Source: Lucinisca nassula
Lineage: Eukaryota; Mollusca; Bivalvia; Lucinida; Lucinidae
Assembly: GCA_963580285.1 (NCBI GenBank)
Contig: CAUZLF010000270.1
Location: 1 to 64,000, forward strand
Direction: 5' to 3'
DNA: 64,000 nt
Part shown: positions 32,088-43,567 of the stretch, in pieces
Layout: every line of letters starts with the position of its first letter
Numbering within the stretch: position 1 is the stretch's first letter
The notes under the pieces: model-generated
The model's input: the letters and a program-made list of their open reading frames with translations, nothing else
Database searches by the model: none
Told to the model about the DNA's origin: nothing
Position numbers and translations under genes: made by a program

Positions 32088-32315
32088 TTTTGTGGAAGTT
32101 GATCATGAAATCTTTTCAATACGGTAATTCTCTCCGATCCGCTCGTTCAAGAAGGGCAGTTGACAGTTTCTGGTGAATGTGTGTGCACTGTATTGCTTAA
32201 CCGCTTACGTAATAAGCCTTCCCAGGCAAAGTGTGGGTAAGTAAACTGGCCGACTCGATATGACCTAAATTGTGTTGACAAGGTCGTTAAACACCCAATA
32301 CAAACAAACAAACAG
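32088..32315 (+). mobile_element. SINE-2 copy, head lost
   Basis: TTGATCATGAAATCTTTTCA, ATTCTCTCCGATCCGCTCG, TTAACCGCTTACGTAATAAG and GTCGTTAAACACCC with AAACAAACAAACA. Matches 29552-29859 without its tRNA-like head. Confidence 0.8.
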
Positions 32316-32364
32316 AGGACATAGAACTGACCAATAATAACCTGATGCTACTTCAAAATCGATA

Positions 32365-32697
32365 AAAAATAGAAGTGAGGGCAATGATCATTAACCCGCA
32401 GCTCAAAGGGAAAGAAGCACAAACCTGAAACAACTAGACCCTAATGGAACATCACTAGCGGAAAGCCAAAAGGACAGTTAGTTCCCCACAAAATGGTCAA
32501 TTGACCATCCAAAACAAAATAATATAAACGGTACACACACTCAAAGACAAGCCATAACAAAAATAAACCACGACAGAAGAACCGCCTTGAACGTTCCACT
32601 GGGGGCTTAAATTCTACGTGGCCACAATCCTCGCCTTTACTTCCGTCGCGATTTAAACAAATAATTTGTTCAGTCCGCATGAAGGCCTCCTAAAACG
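32365..32697 (+). repeat. Element J left part
   Basis: AAAATAGAAGTGAGGGCAAT start, internally shortened, through TTCAGTCCGCATGAAGGCC. Confidence 0.78.
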
Positions 32698-32732
32698 TCG
32701 GCTTGAAAATAAAGCACTAACGAAAATTTGCC

Positions 32733-33013
32733 TCATCGCGTGAACAAGTCTGTGAAATAAGCACCCCCTAAACCCCACTTTCTATAAAGAAAACTGGGGT
32801 TTATTGGGGTATACTTTAATTTTTCTTATTTTTGCTCCAATACATAGGTTGTGGGAACTCGTTAGAACCGCCTCAATGAGGCGGTTCTAACGAGCACCCA
32901 CAACCAATGTTTGCAGTGTTAATAAGAAAAATATCACAACTTTTCATCGGAAAAGTAGCCATTTTGGAGATATGAAAGAACGCACTATGTCACACGGGTG
33001 TGTTATCGTAATA
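32733..33013 (-). mobile_element. MITE-B copy, intact hairpin
   Basis: CATCGCGTGAACAAGTCTG start and CACGGGTGTGTTATCGTAAT end. Hairpin GTTAGAACCGCCTCAATGAG with complement at about 32860-32893. Confidence 0.87.
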
Positions 33014-33048
33014 TTATCGCCCAGCATTTATGGGCCGTGCAATGCGTC

Positions 33049-33308
33049 ATGAAACCACATCGATTTAATTTTGACCCTAAACCCCACTTTTATATCGTTT
33101 AACTGGGGTTCACGGGGGTATATATTAGTTTTCTTATTTCTGCTGAAAACAATATATTGTGTGTACTCGTCGATGCGGTTCTAACGAGTGCCCATAATCT
33201 ATTTTGCGAGAAGAAGTAAGAAAAATATCAGAATTTTTTATCTGAAAATTTTCTTTTTTTTTTTCGGAAAAATTGTCAGTATATTTGGACAGACGAGTTT
33301 TCGTATGG
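33049..33308 (-). mobile_element. MITE-A copy with a damaged left arm
   Basis: AATTTTGACCCTAAACCCC near the start and GACGAGTTTTCGTATG at the end. The left arm is reduced to ACTCG before TCGATGCGGTTCTAACGAG, i.e. one hairpin arm is deleted. Confidence 0.78.
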
Positions 33309-33348
33309 GATGAACATGTTCAGATCACTTGTAAGAAAACAGAAAGTA

Positions 33349-33617
33349 TCAGTTTATACTAATTTATTTAAGTTGGTTGAGTTGAAAGCTTCAAGCTTAT
33401 TGAATCGCTCTCGAACACTCATTCCGGGTGTTTTCACGCGCACGAGAGAGAGAGGCAGTGGCTTTTACACCACTGCTACCCATTTTCACCTGGTTGGAGT
33501 GGGGCAGTGTCATTACGTGTCTTGCCCATGGATTCACCTCGATACCGGTGGCCGGATTCGAACGCACAACCTCTCGATCATAAGTCGAACGCGTTAACCA
33601 CTGCGCTATCGAGGCTG
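33349..33617 (-). mobile_element. SINE-4 copy, tRNA-like head
   Basis: Reverse strand: GCCTCGATAGCGCAGTGG (box A-like), GCGTTCGAATCCGGCC (box B-like), GGGCAAGACACGTAATGAC, then CACCCGGAATGAGTG and AATTAGTATAAAC end. Second copy at 63384-63662. Its tRNA-like head is not a functional tRNA gene because it continues into the SINE body. Confidence 0.85.
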
Positions 33618-33691
33618 ACATTCAGTATTGAGGCATGTAGTTCGAGCCCATAACGAAAACACGCCATACAATTACGTTGTACATTTTATTG

Positions 33692-33895
33692 TGTAGCTCT
33701 GGCAGTTTGTAACACACAAGTCAAAACTTTTGTCACACATGTAGATAACACATTTATGTATACAATAGTACATGCTATGTCTAATCTAGTCTTCACAGTA
33801 TGGAGCAACGCCACACATAATCTCTAGAATTGCTCAAAAATGATAGCGTGTGTGACAAGAATTTTGACTTGTGTCTTACAAACTGCCAGAGCTAC
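33692..33895. mobile_element. Inverted-repeat element, 204 bp
   Basis: GTAGCTCTGGCAGTTTGTAA and ACAAGTCAAAACTTTTGTCA on the left are mirrored by the complement ending CTGCCAGAGCTAC. Family not named. Confidence 0.75.
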
Positions 33896-34153
33896 GATTG
33901 GTCATATTTTCCCGATGGTGGCCTTGTCTATATTATTATAGGATAGTATATCTTTCCTCTCAAAAAGCTTGAAACTGGCCCCTGTGGTTAATTGTATCGA
34001 TTCCTGATCATTACCTTCACTTCTATTTTCCGTTTAAAAAGTAAAACCTGGACTGGGCTCGTGTCTGGAAAATATAACCCACACAATGATGAAGAGCTGG
34101 GAGACCTTTTAGGGCCGCCACATATTCCCTCAACACCGGCTGCCTTCGTTTTA

Positions 34154-34382
34154 TTAACCCTTTTTGTACCAAACGGAATCATCCACCTTATATATAGCAG
34201 TGGTCCATTTCAAAATTTGGTGGTGTCAGGTTGTGTTTTCTTCAAATTTTATTTGGAAAATGGCTGAACTTTATGCAAACAGTGGAGGCCCTGATCAGAC
34301 ACCGCATTCTGCGGCGTCTGATCTGGGCCTGCACTGTTAGCCAGGGTACCCGTTTTGGGGTTTCTGGTACTAAATGGGTTAA
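34154..34382 (+). mobile_element. MITE-F copy, best TTAA ends
   Basis: TTAACCCTTTTTGTACCA start and TGGTACTAAATGGGTTAA end: 18-bp inverted ends with few mismatches. Inner TCAGACACCGCATTCTGC palindrome. Reference copy. Confidence 0.87.
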
Positions 34383-34399
34383 TAGTTCGTCTGTTATTA

Positions 34400-35430
34400 C
34401 TGACAATGATGAGCCATAAACATATTTGAGAAATGTTACTTCTGTGTGTTCTAATATGGCTGATGCGACCAATTCTAGCTCTGAACTATCTGTTGCAAGT
34501 AGAGCAACAGAGGCTAGAGGAAGACAGCTCTGTTGGTGATGCCTTAGCTCTGGCTTTGCTTTGTTCGCGTTTCTGCTCAGCTTCACTGATGCTTGTTGCC
34601 TCGTATTCACTGGCACCCCTTCTTATGAGACCTCGCCACTTTGCGCTGTCCCATGCAATTTGTTCACACGACTATGTTGGAATGTTGAAATCCCTGAGGG
34701 AGGCTTTGAGAGTGTCCTTGTAGTGCTTCTTCTGACTGCCTTGGGAGCGTGTGCCCATTTCTAGTTCTCCATAGAGTTTTTCTTTTGCAAACGTTCCTCA
34801 GGCATTCTGGTGACATGACCTGTCCATCTTATTATATATAAACAGTGAAATTTCAGAAGAGTGTGTACACTTTACATCCCTGCCATGTTCAGGACATCCG
34901 TGTCTGGGATCCTGTCTTGCCACTTAATCTTTAAGAGTTTTCTAAGACATCTTGTATGGAAGTGAATCAGCCTTTTGGCGTGCCGTTGGTAAACCGTCCA
35001 TGTTTCACATGCATACAATAGTGTTGGCTGCACCACAACTCTTAGTGTCGAGTCTGATTCCAATTCGATCCCAGTCGGCCAAATGCTGCCCTAGCTGCGG
35101 CAATTCTGGCATTGGATTCATCATCAATGTGCACGGTTCTTGACAGTGTGCTCCCAAGGTAGTCGAACTTGTCCACTTGCAATCTTTGACCTTTCACTGT
35201 GATGGGCTCTTTCACTGTGATGGTGGGCTCCTTGTAAGGTTGTAAGGCTTGCTACACTAACTCAGTCATTTTTATGCTGATCGTGAGGTCATAGCTATCA
35301 CAGGAGTCAGATACTTGTCTATACCTTTTTGCATCTTCTCTTCTATTGGAGCACCTTTGCCATGTCATCAGCAAAGAGGAACTCATCTAGCACCTCTGTC
35401 TGAACCTTGGATTTTTAGATTTGGCTTGCA
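34400..35430 (-). pseudogene. LINE remnant: reverse transcriptase YADD box to C terminus
   Basis: Minus strand, broken frames: LDEFLFADDMA (the polymerase YADD-type box), EPITVKGQRLQVDKFDYLGS, TVHIDDESNARIAAARAAF, TLLYACETWTVYQRHAKR, LLKIKWQDRIPDTDVLN, YGELEMGTRSQGSQKKHYKD and WDSAKWRGLIRRGASEYEA. This order is typical of non-LTR retrotransposon ORF2 proteins that are abundant in molluscs. Stops and frameshifts make it inactive; the N-terminal endonuclease part is missing. Confidence 0.87.
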
Positions 35431-35458
35431 ACCCTCTGAGATTGAAAAGCTTCCCATG

Positions 35459-35660
35459 TGGATCGCTGTGGTGCAGTGGTAAAGCATCGGATTCGAGATC
35501 GAGAGGTAGCCGGTTCGATCCTCGTAAGCGCCACGTGTTGTTTCCTTGAGCAAGAAACTTTATCCATATTGCTTAGTGCTGGTTCCTACCCAGGAAAAGA
35601 GGGCCACATGGAAGATTAGTACCAGTACTAAATGTGTTACCCTCTATAAATAAGGTCGAT
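35459..35660 (+). mobile_element. SINE-5 copy, tRNA-like head
   Basis: GCTGTGGTGCAGTGGTAAAG (box A-like) and GCCGGTTCGATCCTCG (box B-like), then TTCCTTGAGCAAGAAACTTT, a middle segment resembling V/Deu-type SINE cores, and CAGGAAAAGAGGGCCACATG. Only copy in view. Confidence 0.75.
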
Positions 35661-35887
35661 TATTTTAAAGCGATACCTAATATTTTATTAACAAAGTTAG
35701 ATCCAAACCAGGCTTCTCCGCTACTCAGACAGGCAACTTTTATTTTCAAATTTTAGATGGTAGCGAATACAAAGGTACTGATCCCACCTCGTGGATGTAC
35801 TGTCCGGTCAAAATCTTGCTGTTTGCAAATTCCATGAAAATATTTTTTCATGACACGGCTTTCTACTCCTGCTGAAGGGGGTGTTGT

Positions 35888-36164
35888 CATTACGATAACT
35901 CACCCGTGCGACATAGTGCATTTTTCACATCTCAAAAAGGCTTTTTTTCTGATGAAAATCCGCGATTTTCTTCTTATAAATACTCAAAACATTGGTCGTG
36001 GGTGCTCGTTAGAACCGCCTTGTTGAGGCGGTTCTCACGAGTACCCACAACCTATGTCTTCGAGCAACAATAAGAAAAATAATGTATACCCCCGTAAAAC
36101 CCAGTTTTCTCTATATGAATTGGGGTTTAGGGGGTCTCCATTTCACGGACTTGTTCACGTGATG
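35888..36164 (+). mobile_element. MITE-B copy
   Basis: CATTACGATAACTCACCCG start and GACTTGTTCACGTGATG end. Hairpin GTTAGAACCGCCTTGTTGAG with complement at about 36009-36042, one mismatch. Confidence 0.87.
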
Positions 36165-36184
36165 TGGCGGAGGGATACAACCCA

Positions 36185-36462
36185 GTACGAAAACATGCGT
36201 ATTAACGTATATCGAAAATTTCAACACCAAAAATGAAAAATTTCCAAATAAAAAAAAATGATATTTTTCCTATTTCTGCTCGAAAAATAGATTGTTAAAA
36301 CTCGTTAGAACCACGTACTCGGTGATGCGGTTCTAACGAGTTTCAACGATCTATCTTTTTATGCAGAAATAAGAAAAATAAGTATACCCCTGTAAACCCG
36401 AGTTTTACTATATAAAAAGGGGGTTAAAGGGGTCAAAGTTGTATATATCTGTTTTCGTGATG
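36185..36462 (+). mobile_element. MITE-A copy with a rebuilt hairpin
   Basis: ACGAAAACATGCGTATTAAC start and CTGTTTTCGTGATG end. The hairpin base reads AAACTCGTTAGAACC ... GGTTCTAACGAGTTT: the flank changed on both arms relative to the usual GTACTCG. Tip has an insertion. Confidence 0.82.
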
Positions 36463-36704
36463 ATTTTCATTTTAATATTAACTTCCTGTTTAATGTCCTG
36501 TTACCCGAGTCCCTCGAATGGGATAAAGTTTCTTGTTTATTTAGTTATTGTTTGTTTGTTGGTGTGTTTGTGTTATTTTTGTTTGATTTGAGTGTAGACA
36601 AACAATTCAGATCCAGGTCATACTGTTCCTCAAGGAACAGTCTAATCAGGATCTTCACTGTTTGCCATTCCGTCTGCACTTTTTGGACTCCTTGATGGAT
36701 CATG

Positions 36705-37035
36705 TGTGTGTGTGAATTCGGGTTTAACGTCGCTTTCAACAATTTTTCAGTCATATCACGACGGTGTCTGGTTGCGACAGGGAGCTCAATGCTCACGTTT
36801 ATAGTGCTGCCTCACTGAAGTATCATGTCCCAGACACATTACATGATACCACACCCAGTCACATTATCCTGACACTGGATCGACCAGTCCTAGCTCTACC
36901 CCGTAAATCTGAGTGCCAAACGAAGAGCAGCTAGTACCATTTTTAACGACTTTGGTATGTCGCGGCCCGGGATCGAACCCGAGACCTCCCGTTCCCCGGA
37001 GCGGACACTCTACCAACTGAGCTATCGGGGCCGGT
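36705..37035 (-). mobile_element. SINE-6 copy with 14-bp target duplication
   Basis: Minus strand: GCCCCGATAGCTCAGTTGG (box A), TCTCGGGTTCGATCCCGGG (box B), a body with GTGACTGGGTGTGGTATC, tail AAAGCGACGTTAAACCCG with a CACACA end. CTTGATGGATCATG at 36691-36704 and 37036-37049. The head looks like a lysine-type tRNA but is the SINE promoter. Confidence 0.93.
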
Positions 37036-37167
37036 CTTGATGGATCATGAAACAAAATTTTGTAACAGTTTTAGGAGAATTACAGCAAGCCTATGTCAGC
37101 AAAGTTATTCGCTTTTCGGTTTTCGTTTATTGATCATAAGTCAAGTTTTAAAGTCTTAATTGGGCGT

Positions 37168-37224
37168 AAGTGAGTGAGTGAGTGAGTGAGTGAGTGAGTG
37201 AGTGAGTGAGTGAGTGAGTGAGTG
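37168..37224. repeat. (AGTG)n microsatellite
   Basis: About 14 uninterrupted GAGT/AGTG units. Such tails end several mollusc SINEs, but no SINE body is next to it here. Confidence 0.95.
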
Positions 37225-37599
37225 AATGGAACCCAACATTTATCACATTTATATAGTAGAACTGGCACTTACAGGGGTAAACCTTATTTTTCTTATTTCT
37301 GCTCTAAAATATAGTTTGTGGGTACTCGTGAGAACCACCTACCGCCTCGATGAGGCGATTGTGGGTACTCGTGAGAACCGCCTCGATAAGGCGGTTCTAA
37401 TGAGTACCCACAATCAATATTTTGAGCAGAAATAAGAAAAGTATCACAATTTTTAGCTCCACTGGCCGAAGGCCAGCGGGGCTATTGTCATGGCCCTGTG
37501 TCCATCGTGCGTCCGTGCGTCCGTCCGTCCGTGCGTCCGTCCGTCCGTCCGTCCGTGCGTCCGTGCGTCCGTGCGTTAACTTTTTTCTTTAAACATCTT

Positions 37600-38640
37600 C
37601 TCCTCCTAAACTACTGGGCTAATTGTAACCAAACTTCACAGGAATGTTCCTTACATAGTCCTCTTCTAAATTCCTTCAAAGAATTGTGTTACACCCAGAA
37701 CTCTGGTTACCATGGCAACAAAACCACAAAAAAATATAAATCTTTAAAAATCTTCTCCTCCAAAACCACCTGTTGGATTTCATTTTTATTTTGCATGAAT
37801 GTTCCTTGGGTGGACCTCTTTCAGATTCCTTGAAGAAATTTTGATCCGACAAAAAACATGGCCGCCATGGGCGGGGCTTATTTTCCCTATTTAACATATA
37901 GTGTAATGCTAAAACATCTTCTCCTCCTAAACTACTGGGCCAATTGTAACCAAACTTCACAGGAATGTTCCTTACTTAGTCCTCTTCCAAATTCCTTCAA
38001 AGAATTTTGTTACACCCAGAACTCTGGTTGCCATGGCAACAAAACAACACAAAAAAATAAAAATCTTTAAAAATCTTCTCCTCCAAAACCACCTGTTGGA
38101 TTTCATTTTTATTTTGCATGAATGTTCCTTGGGTGGACCTCTTTCAGATTCCTTGAAGAAATTTTGATCTGACAAAAAAACATGGCCGCCATGGGCGGGG
38201 CTTATTTTCCCTATTTAACATATAGTGTAATGCTAAAACATCTTCTCCTCCTAAACTACTGGGCCAATTGTAACCAAACTTCACAGGAATGTTCCTTACT
38301 TAGTCCTCTTCTAAATTCCTTCAAAGAATTTTGTTATAACCAGAACTCTGGTTGCCATGGCAACAAAACCACACAAAAAATAAAAATCTTTAAAAATCTT
38401 CTGCTCCAAAACCACCTGTTGGATTTCATTTTTATTTTGCATGAATGTTCCTTGGGCGGACCTCTTTCAGATTCCTTGAAGAAATTTTGATCCGACAAAA
38501 AACATGGCCGCCATGGGCGGGGCTTATTTTCCCTATTTAACATATAGTGTAATGCTAAAACATCTCCTCCTAAACTACTGGGCCAGTTGTAACCAAACTT
38601 CACAGGAATGTTCCTTACTTAGTCCTCTTCTAAATTCCTT
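37600..38640 (+). repeat. Array 1, about 320-bp units
   Basis: CTCCTCCTAAACTACTGGGC recurs at about 37608, 37920, 38242 and 38564, and CATGGCCGCCATGGGCGGGG at 37858, 38180 and 38502. Units contain TTCACAGGAATGTTCCTTAC. Predicted frames differ between copies only by repeat shift. Confidence 0.88.
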
Positions 38641-41600
38641 CGTAGTGACGAGGTGAGCTTATGGGATCACTTTTCGTCCGTCGTCCGTAGTCCGTCTTTC
38701 GTCCGTGCGTCCGTGCGTCCGTAAACAATTTCTTTAAACGACATCTTGTCCTGAACCACTGATCAGATTTTGACCAAACTTCACAGGAATGATCCTTAGG
38801 TGGTCCCCTTTCAGAGTTGTTCAAATGGTTCCGGTCCGTTGCACATCTAGGTCACAGGAGCCAAAAATAGATTTTTTTCACCAAAAACTTAAAAAATCTT
38901 CTTCTCTGAAACCACAAGGCCCAGGTCTTTGATATTTGGTAAGAAGCTTCATCTAGTGGACTCCTACCAAGATTGTTCAAATTATAGTGCTGGGGCCACA
39001 AATACCCCCGCTCCGGGGCCTTTTGGTTTTACATGGGCTTATACAGAGAAAATCTTTAAAAATCTTCTTCTCTGAAACCGTAAGGCCCAGGTCTTTGATA
39101 TTTGGTATGAAGCTTCATCTAGTGGACCCCTACCAAGATTGTTCAAATTATAGTGCTGGGGCCAAAAATCCCCCCGCTCCGGGGCCCTTTGGTTTTACAT
39201 GGGCTTATATAGGGAAAATCTTTAAAAATCTTCTCTGAAACCGTAAGGCCCAGGTCTTTGATATTTGGTATGAAGCTTCATCTAGTGGACCCCTACCAAG
39301 ATTGTTCAAATTATAGTGCTGGGGCCAAAAATGTGCCCGCTCTGGGGCCCTTTGGTTTTACATGGGCTTATATAGGGAAAATCTTTAAAAATCTTCTTCT
39401 CTGAAACCGTCAAGCCAAGGTCTTTGATATTTGGTATGCAGCTTTATCAAGTGGACCCCTACCAAGATTGTTCAAATTATAGTGCTGGGGCCAAAAATGC
39501 CCCCGCTCTAGGGCCCTTTGGTTTTACATGGGCTTATATAGGGAAAATCTTTAAAAATCTTCTTCTCTGAAACCTTAAGGCCCAGGTCTTTGATATTTGG
39601 TATGAAGCTTCATCTAGTGGACCCCTACCAAGATTGTTCAAATTATAGTGCTGGGGCCAAAAATGCCCCCGCTCCGGGGCCCCTTGGTTTTACATGGGCT
39701 TATATAGGGAAAATCTTTAAAAATCTTCTTCCCTGAAACCGTAAGGCCCATGTCTTTGATATTTGGTATGAAGCTTCACCCCACAAGGCCCAGGCCCCCC
39801 CCTCCCCCCGCCCCGGGGCCTTTTGGTTTTACATGGGCTTATATAGGGAAAATCTTCTTCTCTAAAACCGCAAGGCCCAGGTCTTTGATATTTGGTATGA
39901 AGCTTCATCTAGTGGACCCCGACCATGATTGTTCAAATTTTAGTGGTGGGGCCAAAAATGCCCCTGCTCCGGGGCCCTTTGGTTTTACATGGGCTTATAT
40001 AGGGAAAATCTTTAAAAATTTTCTTCTCTGAAACCGTAAGGCCCATGTCTTTGATATTTGGTATGAAGCTTCACCCCTTAAGGCCCAGGTCCCCCCCCTC
40101 TCCCCGCCCCGGGGCCTTTTGGTTTTACATGGGCTTATATATGGAAAATCTTTAAAAATCTTCTTCTCTGAAACCGTAAGGCCCAGGTCTTTGATATTTG
40201 GTATGAAGCTTCATCTAGTGGACACCTACCAAGATTGTTCAAATTATAGTGCTGGGGCCAAAGATGCTTCCGCCCCGGGGCCCTTTGGTTTTGCATGGGC
40301 TTATATAGGGAAAATCTTTAAAAATTTTCTTCTCTGAATCCGTAAGGCCCATGTCTTTGATATTTGGTATGAAGCTTCACCCCACAAGGCCCAGAATTGT
40401 TCAAATTATAGTGCTGGGGCCAAAAATGCCCCCGCCCTGGGGCCCTTTGGTTTTACATAGGCTTATATAGGGAAACTCTTTAAAAATCTTCTTCTCTGAA
40501 ACCACAAGGCCCAGGACTTTGATATTTGGTATGAAGCTTCATCAAGTGGACCCCTACAAAGATTGTTCAAATTATAGTGCTGGGGCAAAAAAAATGCGAC
40601 CGCCCCGGGGCCCTTTGGTTTTACATAGGCTTACCCGGTATATAGGGAAAATCTTTAAAAGACTTCTCTGAAACACAAGGCCCAGGACTTTGATATTTGG
40701 TATGAAGCTTCATCTAATAGACCTCTACTAAGATTGTTCAAATTAAAGCCCTTGGGCCAAAAATGTCCCCGCTCTGGGGCCCTTTGGTTTTACATAGACT
40801 TATATAGGGAAAATCTTTAAAATTCTTCTTCTCTGAAACCACAAGGCCTAGGTGTTTTATATTTGGTATGAAGCTTCTTCTAAAGGACCCCTACCAAGAT
40901 TATTCAAATTATAGTGCTGGAGCCAAAAATGCCCCCGCCCCGGGGCCCTTTGGTTTTACATAGGCTTATATAGGGATAATCTTTAAAAACCTTCTTTTCT
41001 GAAACCGCAAGGCCCAGGACTTTGATATTTGGTATGAAGCTTCATCTAATGGACCTCTACCAAGATTGTTCCAATTATAGCCCTGGGGCCAAAAATGGCC
41101 CCGCCCCGGGGCCCTAAGGTTTTTACATAGACTAATATAGGGAAAATCTTTAAAAGTCTTCTTCTCTGAAACCACAAGGCCTGGGTCTTTGATAGTTGGT
41201 ATGAAGCTGCATCTAGTGGACCTCTATCAATATTGTTCAAATTATAGCACTGAGACCAAAAATGTCCCCGCTCTGGGGCTCTTTGGTTTTACATAGACTT
41301 ATATAGGGAAATCTTAAAAAATCTTCTTCTCTGAAACTGCAAGGCCCAGGCCTTTAATATGTCGTATGGAGCTTTATCTAGTGGACCTCTACCAAGATTG
41401 TTCAAGGTATAGCCCTGGGGCCACAAATGCCCCCACCCTGGAGCCCTTTGGTTTTACATAAATTTATAAAACCCCGGGGCCATTTGGTTTTGCATAGGCT
41501 TATGTAGGGAATATCTTAAAAAAAAAATCTTCTTCTCTGAAACCGCAAGGCCCAGGTCTTTCATATTTTATGTGTAGCTTCATTTAGTGGACCTTTGCCA

Positions 41601-41772
41601 AGATTGTTCAAATTATAGCCTTTGTTGATGTTTGGTATGAAGCTTCACCTTTAAGACCTCCCTCAACATTACGCACATTAAAGCCCTGGGGCCAATAATG
41701 GCCCTCTCTGGGGCCACTTGTTACACTATGGATCAGGTGAGCGATCCAGGGCCATCATGGCCCTCTTGTTTT
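38641..41772 (+). repeat. Array 2 element, about 165-bp units, 17-18 copies
   Basis: The leader GTGACGAGGTGAGCTTATGG plus GTCCGTCG blocks is followed by units marked GTCTTTGATATTTGG, with spacing about 130-175 bp from 38920 to 41630. The end reads CAGGTGAGCGATCCAGGGCC and CATGGCCCTCTTG. An inverse-oriented relative is at 46520-47995. Confidence 0.88.
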
Positions 41773-41782
41773 TTTACTCATT

Positions 41783-41954
41783 GCATGCTGGAAAACCCTA
41801 AATGGGTACCTTGGCAAACAGTACTGGCCCAGATCAGACCCCACAGAACACCGTGTCTGATCAGGGCCTGCACTATTTGCTAACAGAATTTTCCATCAAA
41901 AATAGAAAAAATAGGCCTGACACCCCTTATAGTTCACTAGTATACAATTGGTTA
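41783..41954 (-). mobile_element. MITE-F fragment
   Basis: CTAAATGGGTACCTTGGCAA and GCCCAGATCAGACCCCACAG through CAATTGGTTAA. Reverse orientation relative to 34154-34382. Confidence 0.7.
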
Positions 41955-42100
41955 ATGTAATAGATAAGACAATTGTTTGAAGTTGGCCGGTGGAGCGACA
42001 GGCCCTCTTGGGCCTCTTGTTTATCTTAAAATTTGCGTTTTTTTCGGCGGTAAAATTCACAGTGTACTTGTATAGGAGTGTTTTCGTAATGTTGAAGCAG

Positions 42101-42219
42101 CGGAAGAGAGAGAATGGCCGTAGAAAAGATTTCATGATCAATCTCCGTAAAGGAAGGCAAGTCAGAACCCGCGAACTCCAAAATACCATTCCGACTCTTA
42201 TGACTGAAGTACCGAGGCC
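42101..42219 (-). repeat. SINE-2 5' part
   Basis: CGGAAGAGAGAGAATGGCCG, TTTCATGATCAATCTCCG and a decayed head ending ACCGAGGCCG, in reverse. Starts 7 bp after the end of the split MITE-A. Confidence 0.7.
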
Positions 42220-42671
42220 GAAGTAATGACCGACCCCATTGACAGGGTGGGGGCGTATATTCTAAGAAGAGTTTATTCATTCTCCTAGTTTTAATAAGGG
42301 ATTTATAAATCGAGGCATAAAAACAAAGCCGATAAAAACGAATGCGAAGCTCGAAGTTCTTTATCAGAATTTTAGTTTTTTTTTACAGCCCGAGGTTTAT
42401 GAATCCGATATTTACAGTAGGAGATATGAATAAACCCAATCTTACATGCATGCATCTGAATTTTGGAACAACTGACTCTTTACAGCTCATGTTAACCGGT
42501 TTCAATCACCGTGGTGATACAAAAACTGATTTAAACAAAAACATGATGTAATAAAATCTGCCTGCCAACGAGTGTAACTTCAGCAGAGCAAAATCAACAT
42601 TTCAATACTAGTTGTTTCCCTTAAATCAAGGGGGCACTGCTGACATTTTTTTTTTTCAGCTACTATCATGG

Positions 42672-42745
42672 TACTCCGGCTGTTATCGAAACCGCGACCT
42701 CCTGATCACCAGTCGGACGCGCATCCGACTTAGCTACCGAGACCC
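42672..42745 (-). repeat. SINE-2 tRNA-like head fragment
   Basis: Minus strand GGTCTCGGTAGCTAAGTCGG and CTGGTGATCAGGAGGTCGCG. No body attached. Not a functional tRNA: the stems do not close. Confidence 0.65.
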
Positions 42746-42845
42746 GCATTTATCGGGAAGTATTTCAATAACACAGCCGTGTGACGTATATCCCCAAATC
42801 GTTTAATTTTCTGGTGAAAATTTGTGATACTATTCTTATTTAAGA

Positions 42846-43260
42846 AATTGATCAGCTCTAGCTGTGATTTGTTGTGTAATAAATCACAGTTTGGAGGTCA
42901 GTTGTAAAGTAGACAAATCACAAGCGCGTAGCGCGTGTGATTTGTCTACTTACAACTGACCGACAAACTGAGATTTATTACCCAACAAATCACTGGCTAG
43001 AGCTGATCTATTTCGATTCTAGCAGGCTGAAAATCGGCAATAATGTTGTTGTTTCCTTCAAAATCTCACAACTTTTCGCCATTGTTAGAAGAAATCCCGC
43101 TAAAATTGTCGACTGGAACACATGCATTTATATCCTTTTCTAACGTTTTCGATGCGAGAAAATGACGTTACACCGTCTAACGTCAAGGAAATCGACTAGT
43201 GTCGTAATAAATTTGGAGTTTTTAATGACGTCACCTATCACGCTCTTCTGAGGTGTGATT
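42846..43260. mobile_element. Palindromic element I, copy 1
   Basis: Bases 42848-43008 form a long palindrome (GATCAGCTCTAGC arms; centre AAGCGCGTAGCGCG). The right flank to 43260 (TTCGCCATTGTTAGAAG, ATGACGTTACACC) also matches copy 2 at 45466-45840. Confidence 0.78.
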
Positions 43261-43314
43261 TGTTGCATAATAATTCACAGTTCCTTTCCATTGCCTATAT
43301 AGGCGCGCTGTGTT

Positions 43315-43555
43315 AGAATTACACACACTACATAGATTGTAGGGTCTCGTTGGATCTAACGAGTGCCCACAACCCATGTCTTAGGGCTAATACATAGCAT
43401 ATAGGGTTCGTTAGAACCACCCCGTCGAGGTGGTTCTAACGAGTACCCACAATCTATGTCTTGGAGCATTTATAAGAAAAATAATGTATTCGATCGTAAA
43501 CATTATTAAAGATGGGGTTTACGGCGACGTTCATATCACGACTTTTTTACGTGAT
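43315..43555 (+). mobile_element. MITE-B copy with C-to-T changed hairpin
   Basis: The hairpin GTTAGAACCACCCCGTCGAG with GGTGGTTCTAAC (about 43407-43441): ACCACC/GGTGGT replaces ACCGCC/GGCGGT on both arms. The right end TTTTTTACGTGATG is present. A second, decayed hairpin lies left of it. Confidence 0.78.
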
Positions 43556-43567
43556 GGTAAACAGAAA

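Larger units (their letters stand above)
37455..42022 (+). mobile_element. Composite insertion carrying tandem arrays
   Basis: Begins AGCTCCACTGGCCGAAGGCC and ends GGCCGGTGGAGCGACAGGCC followed by CTCTTGGGCCTCTTGTTT, so short inverted ends AGCTCCACTGGCC/GGCCGGTGGAGC frame it. Inside: GTCCGTCC-rich leader (37498-37578), array 1, a second element 38641-41772 with array 2, and a MITE-F. No transposase frame seen. Confidence 0.7.
37238..42094 (-). mobile_element. MITE-A split by a 4.57-kb insertion
   Basis: Left piece 37238-37454 has AGTAGAACTGGCACTTACAG, a doubled hairpin region (37318-37410) and GCAGAAATAAGAAAAGTATC. Right piece 42023-42094 resumes ATCTTAAAATTTGCG and ends GGAGTGTTTTCGTAATG. 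Both pieces together equal one MITE-A; its left terminus is missing. Confidence 0.8.

Noticed and set aside
36962..37035. Functional tRNA gene (lysine-like)
   Set aside because: The tRNA-like part continues into a SINE body with tail and 14-bp target duplication; the same applies at 51877-51950, 33545-33617 and 63384-63455.
37676..38603. Repeated KFGYNWPSSLGG-type proteins
   Set aside because: Reverse-frame readings of array 1 units; starts and stops shift between units and no domain is recognised.
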